Of a stretch of DNA of 33,037 nucleotides, positions 22,956-30,278 are shown one piece after another. Position 1 is the first letter of the stretch, and each line of letters starts with the position of its first letter. Both the position numbers and the translations under genes were made by a program. Below the pieces are notes generated by a model. It made no database searches and was not told where the DNA came from. It saw only the letters and a program-made list of their open reading frames with translations. Origin of the DNA: Actinomycetota bacterium (lineage in GTDB: Bacteria; Actinomycetota; Acidimicrobiia; Acidimicrobiales; Acidimicrobilacustridaceae); the NCBI GenBank assembly GCA_026393455.1, contig JAPLAE010000063.1, forward strand, positions 4,831-37,867, written 5' to 3'.

Positions 22956-25058
22956 ATGACGGTCACGAGGGACGACCAGGGGAACCACGCCGACGACGCT
23001 GGCGCTGACCCCATTGCTGCGGCAATCGCAGCCGCAATCGTCGACGACGGTCCCATCGACGGACCTGCGGTCACAGCCGTCCAAAAACTTGACCACATGC
23101 CCGCACTCGACGGAATGCGGGGTCTTTTCGTCATTCTCGGCCCGATGATGTATCACTTCGCTCCGTATTTCATCCCGGGAGGAATGTTCTCTCTCGACTT
23201 CTTTTTTGTGATGTCGAGTTTTCTCATCGTTTCGCTCGCTCTCAATGAGTGGGATCGAACCGGAAATTTCAAAGTCGGGGCCTACGCATCGCGCCGAGCG
23301 CGTCGGCTCATGCCAGCCCTGATGGTGTGTTTCGTCGTTGTTGCGTTTGCGACAGCGTTCATCATTGATCCCGCACAAATTGCAAAATGGACATCGGGCA
23401 CAACCGCAGGCATGGCCTGGGTTGCCAACTGGAAAGAAATTTTCTCTCACAACAACTATTTCGACGCCAGCCAATATTCGAATCCGCAGCCGTTCCGACA
23501 CGTCTGGTCTTTTGCAGTCGAAGAGCAGTTCTACCTCTTTGCTCCATTTTTTCTGATTCTCTGCATGCGCTGGATCGGACGACGATGGCTCACGATCCTC
23601 TCGGTAGGCGGCGCAATAGCATCAGCTATTTGGATGTCGATTGTGTTCGATCCGAACAACCCCGCAACCCTCGCTCGTGCCTATTACGGAACTGACACTC
23701 GAGCCTTTGCGCTATTGCTCGGTATCGCTATGGCATCAGTGTTTTCTCGCTGGGGCCCACCACGCACCCGTTGGGGTCACTGGCTCACACAATTCCTAGG
23801 ATTGATTTCCTCAATCGTCTTTGTCATTTTTCTCTTCACCGAGAGCGAGAAATCGTCGTGGATGTTTGAGTACGGCGGCTTCTTTCTCGTCGCCCTCCTT
23901 GCCGTCTTCATGACGAGGTCTGTCACCACCAAAACCGGCTGGACGCACTGGTTCTATAAAAATCGTTTCTTGATGTGGGCAGGCCGTCTCGGCTTCGGGC
24001 TCTACCTGTATCACTGGCTCGTTTACATCGTTGTCGACAGCGATAAGTCACCTGACAAGCCGGGCCTCAACTCTTTCAAGGACATGGCGCTTGGTTTCGG
24101 ACTCACATTCCTTCTGGCTTGGCTGAGCTACAGGTACATCGAAAGGCCGTTCCTCAAGGGGCGCTGGCCCGGATGGAAATTCGCTGCCGGCATGGGCGGT
24201 GCGGTCATCCTCGCTCTCGCTCTCTTGCTCTACGCCAATACCGTTCGCGCTCCGAAGGCTTCCGCGGCCAACAACCCACTCGCGGTTCAACAACAAGGAG
24301 CGACTCCCATTGCTCTTGGCGAAGGCAAAGAGTGCGTGGCACCCGTAGGCAGCAATCCGACGCGCGTGCTCGTCGTAGGCGATTCCGTGATGTACCAGAT
24401 GGGCCTTGCTCTCTCTGATTGGTGCGCCGATCATCCCGGTCAGATCATGGTCTTCAATGAAGCCCACCTCGGCTGCGGTACCACTCGCGGTGGCGAAAAA
24501 CTTTATGAAGAAGGCCCAGGATCTATGGGCGCTGTCTGCGCAACGTGGGCGGATCCCGTCGATCCTCGACTTGTGCCTGATCCCGATGTGGTTTCGTGGG
24601 TGTCCGCCATTGATCTTTATCGGCCCGATGTCGTACTCAGCTACGCCAGCGCATGGGATTCAATCGACAGGAAAGTTCCACAGCTCGGTGACAAATGGCT
24701 ACGACCGGGCGACGCGTCCTACGACGCGTATTTGAAGTCTGAATACAGCGAGGCGCTCAAGGTCCTCTCGGCTCATGACACATCCGTTGTTTGGCTCGTG
24801 TCACCCCACCTCGACCGAACGAGCCAATTCAATAGCCCCGATCGCGTCGATCGTATGAACGAAATCGTTCTTCCCCTCGTCAAAGGACTTCCTCGTTTCA
24901 CCGTGATCGATTACCAGAAGTACTTGGGGCCGACCGGTGGAGCGAAAGACAAATCCATCCGGGCCGACGGGGTCCACATCCGAAAAGAGCAACTGCAGAC
25001 TGTTGCCGACTGGTTAGCTCCACAACTCATCGATGCGAAGAGCGCTACAACGAATTGA
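22956..25058 (+). CDS. OafA/YrhL-type membrane acyltransferase with SGNH domain (copy 3)
   Basis: 700 residues, the most divergent copy. An N-terminal Asp/Ala-rich cytoplasmic tail of about 40 residues precedes the acyltransferase-3 domain. Motifs are LDGMRGLFVILGPMMYHF with the histidine, DFFFVMSSFLIV (SSF replaces the usual SGF), RRARRLMPA and HVWSFAVEEQFYLFAPF (near 182). The SGNH domain has VVGDSVM (near 474), SYASAWD and RADGVHIRKEQ (near 670). The start ATG has only a weak GAG upstream. A hairpin that includes the stop codon follows. Along with copies 1 and 2 it makes three acyltransferases within 17 kb, which suggests several acyl decorations or acceptors. Confidence 0.85.
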   Translation: MTVTRDDQGNHADDAGADPIAAAIAAAIVDDGPIDGPAVTAVQKLDHMPALDGMRGLFVILGPMMYHFAPYFIPGGMFSLDFFFVMSSFLIVSLALNEWDRTGNFKVGAYASRRARRLMPALMVCFVVVAFATAFIIDPAQIAKWTSGTTAGMAWVANWKEIFSHNNYFDASQYSNPQPFRHVWSFAVEEQFYLFAPFFLILCMRWIGRRWLTILSVGGAIASAIWMSIVFDPNNPATLARAYYGTDTRAFALLLGIAMASVFSRWGPPRTRWGHWLTQFLGLISSIVFVIFLFTESEKSSWMFEYGGFFLVALLAVFMTRSVTTKTGWTHWFYKNRFLMWAGRLGFGLYLYHWLVYIVVDSDKSPDKPGLNSFKDMALGFGLTFLLAWLSYRYIERPFLKGRWPGWKFAAGMGGAVILALALLLYANTVRAPKASAANNPLAVQQQGATPIALGEGKECVAPVGSNPTRVLVVGDSVMYQMGLALSDWCADHPGQIMVFNEAHLGCGTTRGGEKLYEEGPGSMGAVCATWADPVDPRLVPDPDVVSWVSAIDLYRPDVVLSYASAWDSIDRKVPQLGDKWLRPGDASYDAYLKSEYSEALKVLSAHDTSVVWLVSPHLDRTSQFNSPDRVDRMNEIVLPLVKGLPRFTVIDYQKYLGPTGGAKDKSIRADGVHIRKEQLQTVADWLAPQLIDAKSATTN

Positions 25059-25088
25059 GCCCCGCCGCTTCACGCGACAGGGCTCAAT
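25054..25088 (+). terminator. Terminator hairpin after acyltransferase copy 3
   Basis: ATTGAGCCC (25054-25062) and GGGCTCAAT (25080-25088) form a perfect 9-bp stem with a 17-base loop. The TGA stop (25056-25058) lies in the left arm. There is no U-tract. Confidence 0.5.
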
Positions 25089-25099
25089 CACAACCTGAT

Positions 25100-25121
25100 G
25101 AGTGCGTTCAACGAACGCCTC
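25100..25121 (-). terminator. Terminator hairpin after the MaoC gene
   Basis: GCGTTC-AAC-GAACGC (25104-25118) is extended by GAG/CTC across one bulged base, four bases beyond the minus-strand stop at 25126. It is paired with the opposing hairpin at 25054-25088. Confidence 0.45.
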
Positions 25122-25125
25122 AGTC

Positions 25126-25596
25126 TCAGCGTGGTGGTGTGTACAACACCTGCATCTTGTAGAGAAGCGCTGGACGATCGGAACCTTCTGCAGCAATTTC
25201 TGCTTCGGTCGTGATCAGTGTGCCCTTGGGCTTTGCTTCTGCCTTCACAAGACGCGAACGAGCGTGCACCTTGGCTCCGGCCGGCACTGGAGACAAGAAC
25301 CGAAGTCCTTCGGCGCCATAATTCACGGCGCTGCCATTGCCTGTGAGCTTGACCGGGAACGTCGCCAGCTTTGGCATAAGGCTGAGTGTGAGAAATCCGT
25401 GAGCAACTGGTCCACCAAACGGACTCTCCTTGAGTGAACGCTCAACATCAATGTGGATCCACTGACGATCGCCGGTGAGTTCAGCAAAGTCGTTAATCAT
25501 TTGCTGTGTCACCTCGATTGATTCACCCCACTCACCAAACTCATCGCTGGCAAGCGCGTTAATCGCATCGATGTCGTCGAACTTCACTTCGGCCAT
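25126..25596 (-). CDS. MaoC-family (R)-specific enoyl-CoA hydratase
   Basis: 156 residues, single hotdog domain. The hydratase-2 motif reads TGDRQWIHID (Asp43, His48), followed by GGPVAHGFLTLSLMP, both typical of MaoC/NodN-like enzymes. These hydrate trans-2-enoyl-CoA to (R)-3-hydroxyacyl-CoA, linking beta-oxidation to other lipid routes. The frame is open to 25680, but ATG 25596 has GAGAGGTGG just upstream and starts at the usual place for the family. It is divergent from the acyl-CoA dehydrogenase, so the two may be co-regulated: the dehydrogenase makes the enoyl-CoA that this enzyme would hydrate. Confidence 0.88.
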   Translation of the reverse strand: MAEVKFDDIDAINALASDEFGEWGESIEVTQQMINDFAELTGDRQWIHIDVERSLKESPFGGPVAHGFLTLSLMPKLATFPVKLTGNGSAVNYGAEGLRFLSPVPAGAKVHARSRLVKAEAKPKGTLITTEAEIAAEGSDRPALLYKMQVLYTPPR

Positions 25597-25738
25597 GGGC
25601 CACCTCTCATTCTCGCTTAGGCCGGCTGCTTCCGGCGATCGGATTGCGATAGTACCGGCTGGTGATCTACTCGATTCCAACCACTAAAGCCCGGCAATAC
25701 GGGTGCGCACGATGCCCGCTCTGCGTAACCTCTCGACC

Positions 25739-26944
25739 ATGAGCACGACTGATGCCAGCACCCTCGTCGAAGACCGCCTCACTTCGCTCCTGGAAGAACT
25801 CGACCCGAGAACTGTCGATAACGTCACCTTCAGGGGCCGCCAGTACGACCTCGGGCTGGCATGGATTCATTTTCCTGTTGGTCGAGGTGGATTGGGCCTC
25901 GCTCCCACCGCCCAAAGAGAGATCGATCGGCGACTCAAAGAAGCCGGAGCAGCTTCGATCGAGACTCGATTCTTTTTTGGCATCACCATGGCGGGTCCGA
26001 CAATCGCCACCCACGGAACTGACGAGCAGTGCGCCACCCTTCTGCGCCGCATCTTCACCGGTGAGGACTCTTGGTGTCAGTTATTCTCGGAACCCGGCGC
26101 TGGTTCCGATCTCGCCGGACTCGGATGCCGCGCCGTCAGGGACGGCGACGAATGGGTCATCACCGGCCAGAAAGTCTGGAACACGCTCGCCCACCTCGCT
26201 ACGCGCGGAATGCTTGTAGCTCGTACCGACCCCAACACGCCAAAGCACAAAGGACTCACTTACTTTGCGCTTGACATGCATGCTCCAGGAGTTGAAGTCC
26301 GTCCGCTCCGGCAAATGACAGGTGAAGCAGAGTTCAACGAGGTGTATCTCACTGAGGTGCGCGTTCCTGACTCCGATCGTATCGGAGATGTCGGTGAAGG
26401 CTGGCGAGTTTCGATGACCACTCTCGCAAACGAACGAACCACCATCGGCGGGGGCGGTGGCGGAGTCCCCCAACGCGGCTCGGGAGCGATCGCCGAAGCG
26501 CTTCGCCTTTGGAACGACGATCCATCAGCACACACCGCGGTAACCCGAGATCGGCTCATGCAACTGTGGATTTCGGCTGAGGTCTTGCGACTCACCAATA
26601 TCCGAGCTTCACAAAATCGCCGGATCGGAAACCCCGGCCCCGAGGGCTCGATCGCGAAGTTGCAGTTCGCCGAAGTCAACAAGGACATCTACGAGTTCTG
26701 TGTTGAATTGCTTGGAGCCAAGGCTCTCGTCGGTTACGACTACACGATGGTCAGATCAGACAACATCGGACTCACTGGTCCCCCAGGAACATCTCGCAAA
26801 ATGTTCCTACGTTCTCGCGCCAACTCCATCGAAGGCGGAACTTCAGAAATCCAGAGGAACATTCTTGGCGAGCGAGTACTCGGACTGCCCGGAGAACCTC
26901 GTGTCGACAAAGAACTTCCCTGGATCGATGTTCCTCGTAACTAA
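25739..26944 (+). CDS. Acyl-CoA dehydrogenase
   Basis: 401 residues from ATG 25739. Family motifs are QLFSEPGAGSDLAGL (FAD and substrate loop), WVITGQKVWNTLAH, the C-terminal IEGGTSEIQRNILGERVLGLP with the catalytic base Glu365, and a glycine run GGGGGG near 245. The flavoenzyme oxidises acyl-CoA to trans-2-enoyl-CoA and passes electrons to ETF. Such longer FadE types with EGGTSEIQ often act on branched or cyclic acyl-CoAs. GTG 25703 and ATG 25712 are also in frame; none has a convincing ribosome site, so the start is uncertain. The thioesterase gene follows nine bases after the stop, so they form an operon. Confidence 0.88.
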   Translation: MSTTDASTLVEDRLTSLLEELDPRTVDNVTFRGRQYDLGLAWIHFPVGRGGLGLAPTAQREIDRRLKEAGAASIETRFFFGITMAGPTIATHGTDEQCATLLRRIFTGEDSWCQLFSEPGAGSDLAGLGCRAVRDGDEWVITGQKVWNTLAHLATRGMLVARTDPNTPKHKGLTYFALDMHAPGVEVRPLRQMTGEAEFNEVYLTEVRVPDSDRIGDVGEGWRVSMTTLANERTTIGGGGGGVPQRGSGAIAEALRLWNDDPSAHTAVTRDRLMQLWISAEVLRLTNIRASQNRRIGNPGPEGSIAKLQFAEVNKDIYEFCVELLGAKALVGYDYTMVRSDNIGLTGPPGTSRKMFLRSRANSIEGGTSEIQRNILGERVLGLPGEPRVDKELPWIDVPRN

Positions 26945-26953
26945 GCGGTCTTC

Positions 26954-27385
26954 TTGAGAGTCTCACTCGACATTCCAACCGACGCGAGTTCGTACTCATT
27001 TTCCCACGACCTTCGCGTTCGTTTCGCCGAAACCGATGCCATGGGCGTCGCTCATCACTCGTCGTATGTTGCGTGGCTCGAAGTCGCTCGCGTCGAGTTT
27101 CTACGCTCTCTTGGAACTCCGTATCCAGAGATACGAGCTCAGGGAGTAGACCTCGCCGTCTTAGAACTGTTTATGAACTATCGAGTATCAGCGCGGTTCG
27201 ACGATCTCGTTACTGTTCACACACGCGTGTCGAATCTGAAAGGTGCGACCTTTCAGATGGACTACATGCTTCGCGTCGAGGACCAAATCAGCGCACTGGG
27301 CACAACTGTCCACGGGGTCGTCGACCCCGAAGGGCGTGCCTCCCGCATGCCGGCCTTGCTTCGAGAGTTACTCAAAGGCGCTTAA
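26954..27385 (+). CDS. Hotdog acyl-CoA thioesterase (4HBT/YbgC type)
   Basis: 143 residues. The 4-hydroxybenzoyl-CoA thioesterase motif RFAETDAMGVAHHSSYVAWL holds the catalytic Asp28 and His35. It hydrolyses acyl-CoA or aromatic acyl-CoA to the free acid. The only credible start is TTG 26954, nine bases after the dehydrogenase stop; no ATG or GTG lies in frame before the active-site motif, and no strong ribosome site is present, so translation probably depends on the upstream gene. It converges with the crotonase gene, whose stop is three bases away. Confidence 0.85.
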   Translation: MRVSLDIPTDASSYSFSHDLRVRFAETDAMGVAHHSSYVAWLEVARVEFLRSLGTPYPEIRAQGVDLAVLELFMNYRVSARFDDLVTVHTRVSNLKGATFQMDYMLRVEDQISALGTTVHGVVDPEGRASRMPALLRELLKGA

Positions 27386-27399
27386 GACTCAGTCTTTGA
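27372..27399. terminator. Hairpin over convergent stops
   Basis: TCAAAG (27372-27377) and CTTTGA (27394-27399) enclose both stops, with a nested AAGACTCAGTCTT palindrome (27384-27396) as an alternative fold. No U-tract. Confidence 0.35.
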
Positions 27400-28234
27400 A
27401 GACTGGCTTCCGACCTTCAGCGCGGGCAGCGACAGATTCATCCCAGTTCTTTGTTGTGAGTCGCACATAGAGCTGCGCAGTCATTTCATTGCGCATATGG
27501 GAACGGAAACTTGTCGATTCGAGTCCGCCAAGAATCATCTTCTTTGTGAGTTCAATTCCTACTCGGCTGAGACCCGCAATCTGGTCAGCGATCTCGATCG
27601 CCGTGTTGAGAAGCTCCGCTCGGGCAACGACTCGCGAAACAAGGCCTGCTCGCTCGGCTTCCTCTACCCCCATGTCGCGACCGGTCAGCATCAATTCACT
27701 CGAACGACCTGCTCCAATGATTCTCGGCAGAATAAAACTGAGCCCGAGCTCGGTAGCAGTGAGTCCGTTGTTGATTCCAGCAGCGCGGAAATACGCCTCG
27801 TGTGAAGCAACACGGATATCGCAAGCGGCGGCAAGACAGAGACCTCCGCCAATAGCGGCACCGTTGATAGCGGCAATGACAGGCTGAGGCATGTCTTGAA
27901 TTCCCAAGATAATGTCGTCGAGTAATTTTCCGGCTCGTTGTGCAATAACCGTTGGCGTCAGTCCCTCAATGTGAGGAATGGTTCCCGACACTTTCTGATC
28001 GGCTCCGGAGCAGAATCCCTCTCCGGCACCAGTGATGATGACGGCTCGGGTGTCGTTGTCGTGAGCTACATCCTCGAGCGTTTCCTTCAACGGCAACATC
28101 ACATCAAATGCCATCGCATTCATACGTTCAGGGCGATTCAACGTAATGACGGTGACACTCGGATTGGGCTTTTCAATAACTACAAAGGACACAGTTCCCC
28201 CTCGAAACACTGCGGATTCAGGCACCTTAGTCAT
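27389..28234 (-). CDS. Enoyl-CoA hydratase/isomerase (crotonase)
   Basis: 281 residues. Oxyanion-hole segments are GEGFCSGADQ (71-80) and GAAIGGGLCLAAACDIRVAS (125-144). The second catalytic glutamate of hydratases is kept (Glu180 in SSELMLTGR), but the first is replaced in AAGINNGLTATELG, as in several actinobacterial EchA subgroups. Hydration or isomerisation of an unsaturated acyl-CoA is likely. The frame is open to 28276; ATG 28234 was chosen for GGGGA seven bases before it and because it aligns with family N-termini. A 9-bp inverted repeat lies 27-65 bases upstream. It probably works with the neighbouring dehydrogenase, MaoC and thioesterase genes. Confidence 0.85.
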   Translation of the reverse strand: MTKVPESAVFRGGTVSFVVIEKPNPSVTVITLNRPERMNAMAFDVMLPLKETLEDVAHDNDTRAVIITGAGEGFCSGADQKVSGTIPHIEGLTPTVIAQRAGKLLDDIILGIQDMPQPVIAAINGAAIGGGLCLAAACDIRVASHEAYFRAAGINNGLTATELGLSFILPRIIGAGRSSELMLTGRDMGVEEAERAGLVSRVVARAELLNTAIEIADQIAGLSRVGIELTKKMILGGLESTSFRSHMRNEMTAQLYVRLTTKNWDESVAARAEGRKPVFKD

Positions 28235-28260
28235 CAAAAGTCCCCAAGATTCATGGCATG

Positions 28261-28299
28261 TGGCGTAGAACCCCACCGGGATGCACGGTCTCTACGCCA
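28261..28299 (-). promoter_or_regulatory. Inverted repeat upstream of the crotonase gene
   Basis: TGGCGTAGA (28261-28269) and TCTACGCCA (28291-28299) are perfect 9-bp arms around 21 bases, in the 200 bp between the divergent crotonase and the small SHOCT-like gene. It may be a leader hairpin or a two-site operator. I see no riboswitch consensus. Confidence 0.4.
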
Positions 28300-28434
28300 T
28301 GAACCGGTAGCGTCTTCGAAAGCCTCAGCGAAGCCCGCACAGGAATTTATCGATGCTGACCGCTCAGATTCGGCGAGACGCTCCAGAATGAAACAACCAG
28401 ATCGGCGGCACTACGTCGACAAAGGAGGCCCCAC

Positions 28435-28713
28435 ATGGGTGCCCAAAGAACAAGCTTCGAAAAACTTCAACGTGATCGAAACAAGAAGGCAAAGCAGGCA
28501 CTGAAGCGAGAACGTCGTCAGACTGGCGAAACTCGAATTGGCGAAGACGGCGAAGAAGTTCTCGTCGAACTCAACACTGAAGGCGAGTTGTCCGCCGCAG
28601 AACTGCTTGCGCAGATCGAACTGATCCACAAACAACTCGACGACAAAGTCATCGACTTTGACGAGTTCGAAGAACGGAAGGCCGACCTTATGGCTCGCCT
28701 TCCAATCGACTGA
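28435..28713 (+). CDS. Small SHOCT-like protein
   Basis: 92 residues. The ATG follows a strong AGGAGG six bases upstream, so it is well expressed or at least genuinely translated. The N-terminal 30 residues are very basic (KLQRDRNKKAKQALKRERRQ) and probably helical. An acidic linker follows, then a C-terminal helical pair (52-89) ending FDEFEERKADLMARL, which resembles the SHOCT motif, a short oligomerisation-like element. There is no membrane segment or enzyme motif. The basic end could bind nucleic acid or ribosomes. It converges with the FMN oxidoreductase gene through a stop-embedded hairpin. No function is known to me. Confidence 0.75.
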   Translation: MGAQRTSFEKLQRDRNKKAKQALKRERRQTGETRIGEDGEEVLVELNTEGELSAAELLAQIELIHKQLDDKVIDFDEFEERKADLMARLPID

Positions 28714-28714
28714 T

Positions 28715-28730
28715 TCGCTACAAGTAGCGA
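28715..28730. terminator. Stop-embedded hairpin at convergent junction
   Basis: TCGCTA (28715-28720), loop CAAG, TAGCGA (28725-28730). The left arm contains the complement of the minus-strand TAG stop; the plus-strand TGA ends two bases before it. No U-tract. Confidence 0.45.
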
Positions 28731-29650
28731 TCGCGAAGCTCGGAAAGTCTTTCGAGACATTCACGCGCGCACTCTGAGATAACTTTCGCTACGGGCTCGA
28801 TGGAATTAATGCGTCCTGCGACCGCGCCGCTTAGAGCGAGCGCTGAATCCATATCACCGCCGAAATACAACTCCTGGTGGCGGGCCATGTGCTCCATAGC
28901 ATTAGTGGTGATATCGAACTCAAGTGCATTGCTTCGTTCGGTCCGGAGCACTCGCAGTGAAGGTGCCGCATGTCGGTTGAGTAGAACCGTGTCTGTTTCG
29001 CGAGCCGCAACAATCGCTTGCTTCCAATTCTCATGGATCGGTGATTCGACGGTCGCCAACATCCTTGTGCCCATCTGAACTGCTTCAGCACCTAGTGCAA
29101 ACGCGGCGGCCATAGTTCGACCGTCGACAAACCCACCGGCGGCGATAATCGGAACATCGACTCTCGAAGCAACTAAAGGCAAAAGCACCATCGTTGACAC
29201 ATCGCTGGGGTTTTTAAAGCCGCCGCCTTCTGACCCTTCGACAACGAGTCCGTCCACCCCGGCGTCTACAGCCTTTTGCGCAGCCCGAAGAGTGGGGATG
29301 ACATGGAACACCGTAAGTCCAGCGTCTTTCAACTGTGTCGTGTAGGTGCGCGGATCGCCTGCTGATGTGATGACGAAACGCACGCCCTGCTCGACGACAA
29401 AATCGACAATTGATGGGTCGCGCACAAAGGCCTGCGCGATATTCACTCCAAAGGGCCGGTCCGTGAGATCGGCCATTTTTGCGATCTCTTCACGGATGGC
29501 ACCGAGATCGCCAGACGACGTCTCGATGATTCCCATCGCACCAGCATTCGACACCGCCGACGCCAACTGTGCTCTAGCGATATAACCCATCGGCGCCTGC
29601 ACAATTGGGATCTCGATTCCCAATAGTTCAGTTATGCGGTTCTTGAACAT
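28718..29650 (-). CDS. Nitronate monooxygenase / 2-nitropropane dioxygenase-family FMN oxidoreductase
   Basis: 310 residues, TIM barrel. Motifs: PIVQAPMGYIA at the N-terminus, PFGVNIAQ, VVEGSEGGGFKNP (137-148) and AAGGFVDGRTMAAAFALGAEAVQMGTR, which bind FMN phosphate. Class I nitronate monooxygenases and FabK-like reductases have histidine in the EGSEAGGH loop; here it is Phe145, so nitronate oxidation is doubtful and an enoyl-CoA- or ring-reductase-like role in catabolism is possible. GTG 29674 is in frame; ATG 29650 was preferred because it starts at the family's usual N-terminus, with GAGAG upstream. The DUF3237 gene lies 54 bases upstream on the same strand, so they are probably cotranscribed. 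Confidence 0.8.
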   Translation of the reverse strand: MFKNRITELLGIEIPIVQAPMGYIARAQLASAVSNAGAMGIIETSSGDLGAIREEIAKMADLTDRPFGVNIAQAFVRDPSIVDFVVEQGVRFVITSAGDPRTYTTQLKDAGLTVFHVIPTLRAAQKAVDAGVDGLVVEGSEGGGFKNPSDVSTMVLLPLVASRVDVPIIAAGGFVDGRTMAAAFALGAEAVQMGTRMLATVESPIHENWKQAIVAARETDTVLLNRHAAPSLRVLRTERSNALEFDITTNAMEHMARHQELYFGGDMDSALALSGAVAGRINSIEPVAKVISECARECLERLSELRDRYL

Positions 29651-29704
29651 GGCCACGACTCTCTCACTCTGCACCAGGGCACAATTGCTTTGTCGCCCAG
29701 CGGC

Positions 29705-30130
29705 TCAGACTGGTTCGTAGATTTCGTACACCAGCTTGCCGCCTTCGCCGACCTGACCGCGTCCGAATAAGTGCAGCGCATTGAGCCAGCGGTAGCGCTC
29801 GTCGCCGGCTTCAAACTCCATGCCGACATAGACCGGGGTCTTGCCCATTCCGGCAGACCAATCGGCTCTGCCCTTGTAAGCCAGGTAGACCGGCACACCA
29901 TCATCGGTCATGAGCGTCATACGGATATCGAAGGTGCCAACCCCCTGCGCATCGATGGCGAGCCAATCGGCAGCCGCCGAGCCCACGAGGCTCGCATTCA
30001 GCCGTGGACCTTCAATACGGGCCTCGCTTATCTCTTGGACGATTCGGGTACCCGCAGGCGTCGCACCAAGCATGTAGAGGCCATCGGAGGCAACGGCAAG
30101 GGTCAATGTGGCAAAAGGTCGCAGTTCCAT
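29705..30130 (-). CDS. DUF3237 domain-containing protein
   Basis: 141 residues covering one complete DUF3237 beta-barrel-like domain. Features include RPFATLTLAV at the N-terminus, EARIEGPRLNASLVGSAAADWL and a TFDIRMTLMTDDG segment, then VYLAYKGRADW and VGMEFEAGDERYRWLNALHLFGRG. The family has no established reaction that I know. Its members are common near oxidoreductases in actinobacteria and proteobacteria, which fits the downstream FMN enzyme. No signal peptide or membrane segment is visible, so it is probably cytoplasmic. It is divergent from the DEAD-box helicase gene. Confidence 0.82.
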   Translation of the reverse strand: MELRPFATLTLAVASDGLYMLGATPAGTRIVQEISEARIEGPRLNASLVGSAAADWLAIDAQGVGTFDIRMTLMTDDGVPVYLAYKGRADWSAGMGKTPVYVGMEFEAGDERYRWLNALHLFGRGQVGEGGKLVYEIYEPV

Positions 30131-30278
30131 CTCTTGATCATTCCATGTGAGAGCCGCCTCAGGAGCGCCATCGTGACCAGGACCTGCCTCGCAAACCTGC
30201 CCGAGGTGCGTCGATTCGTTCTATTCGTCCCGGCGTGGGAGCGTGGAGGCCGGCCAGAGCGGTCGAGGAGCGCATCTC

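Noticed and set aside
22920-23501. 193-codon minus-strand frame opposite acyltransferase copy 3
   Set aside because: Low-complexity, charged composition with no motif; the plus strand encodes conserved acyltransferase motifs here.
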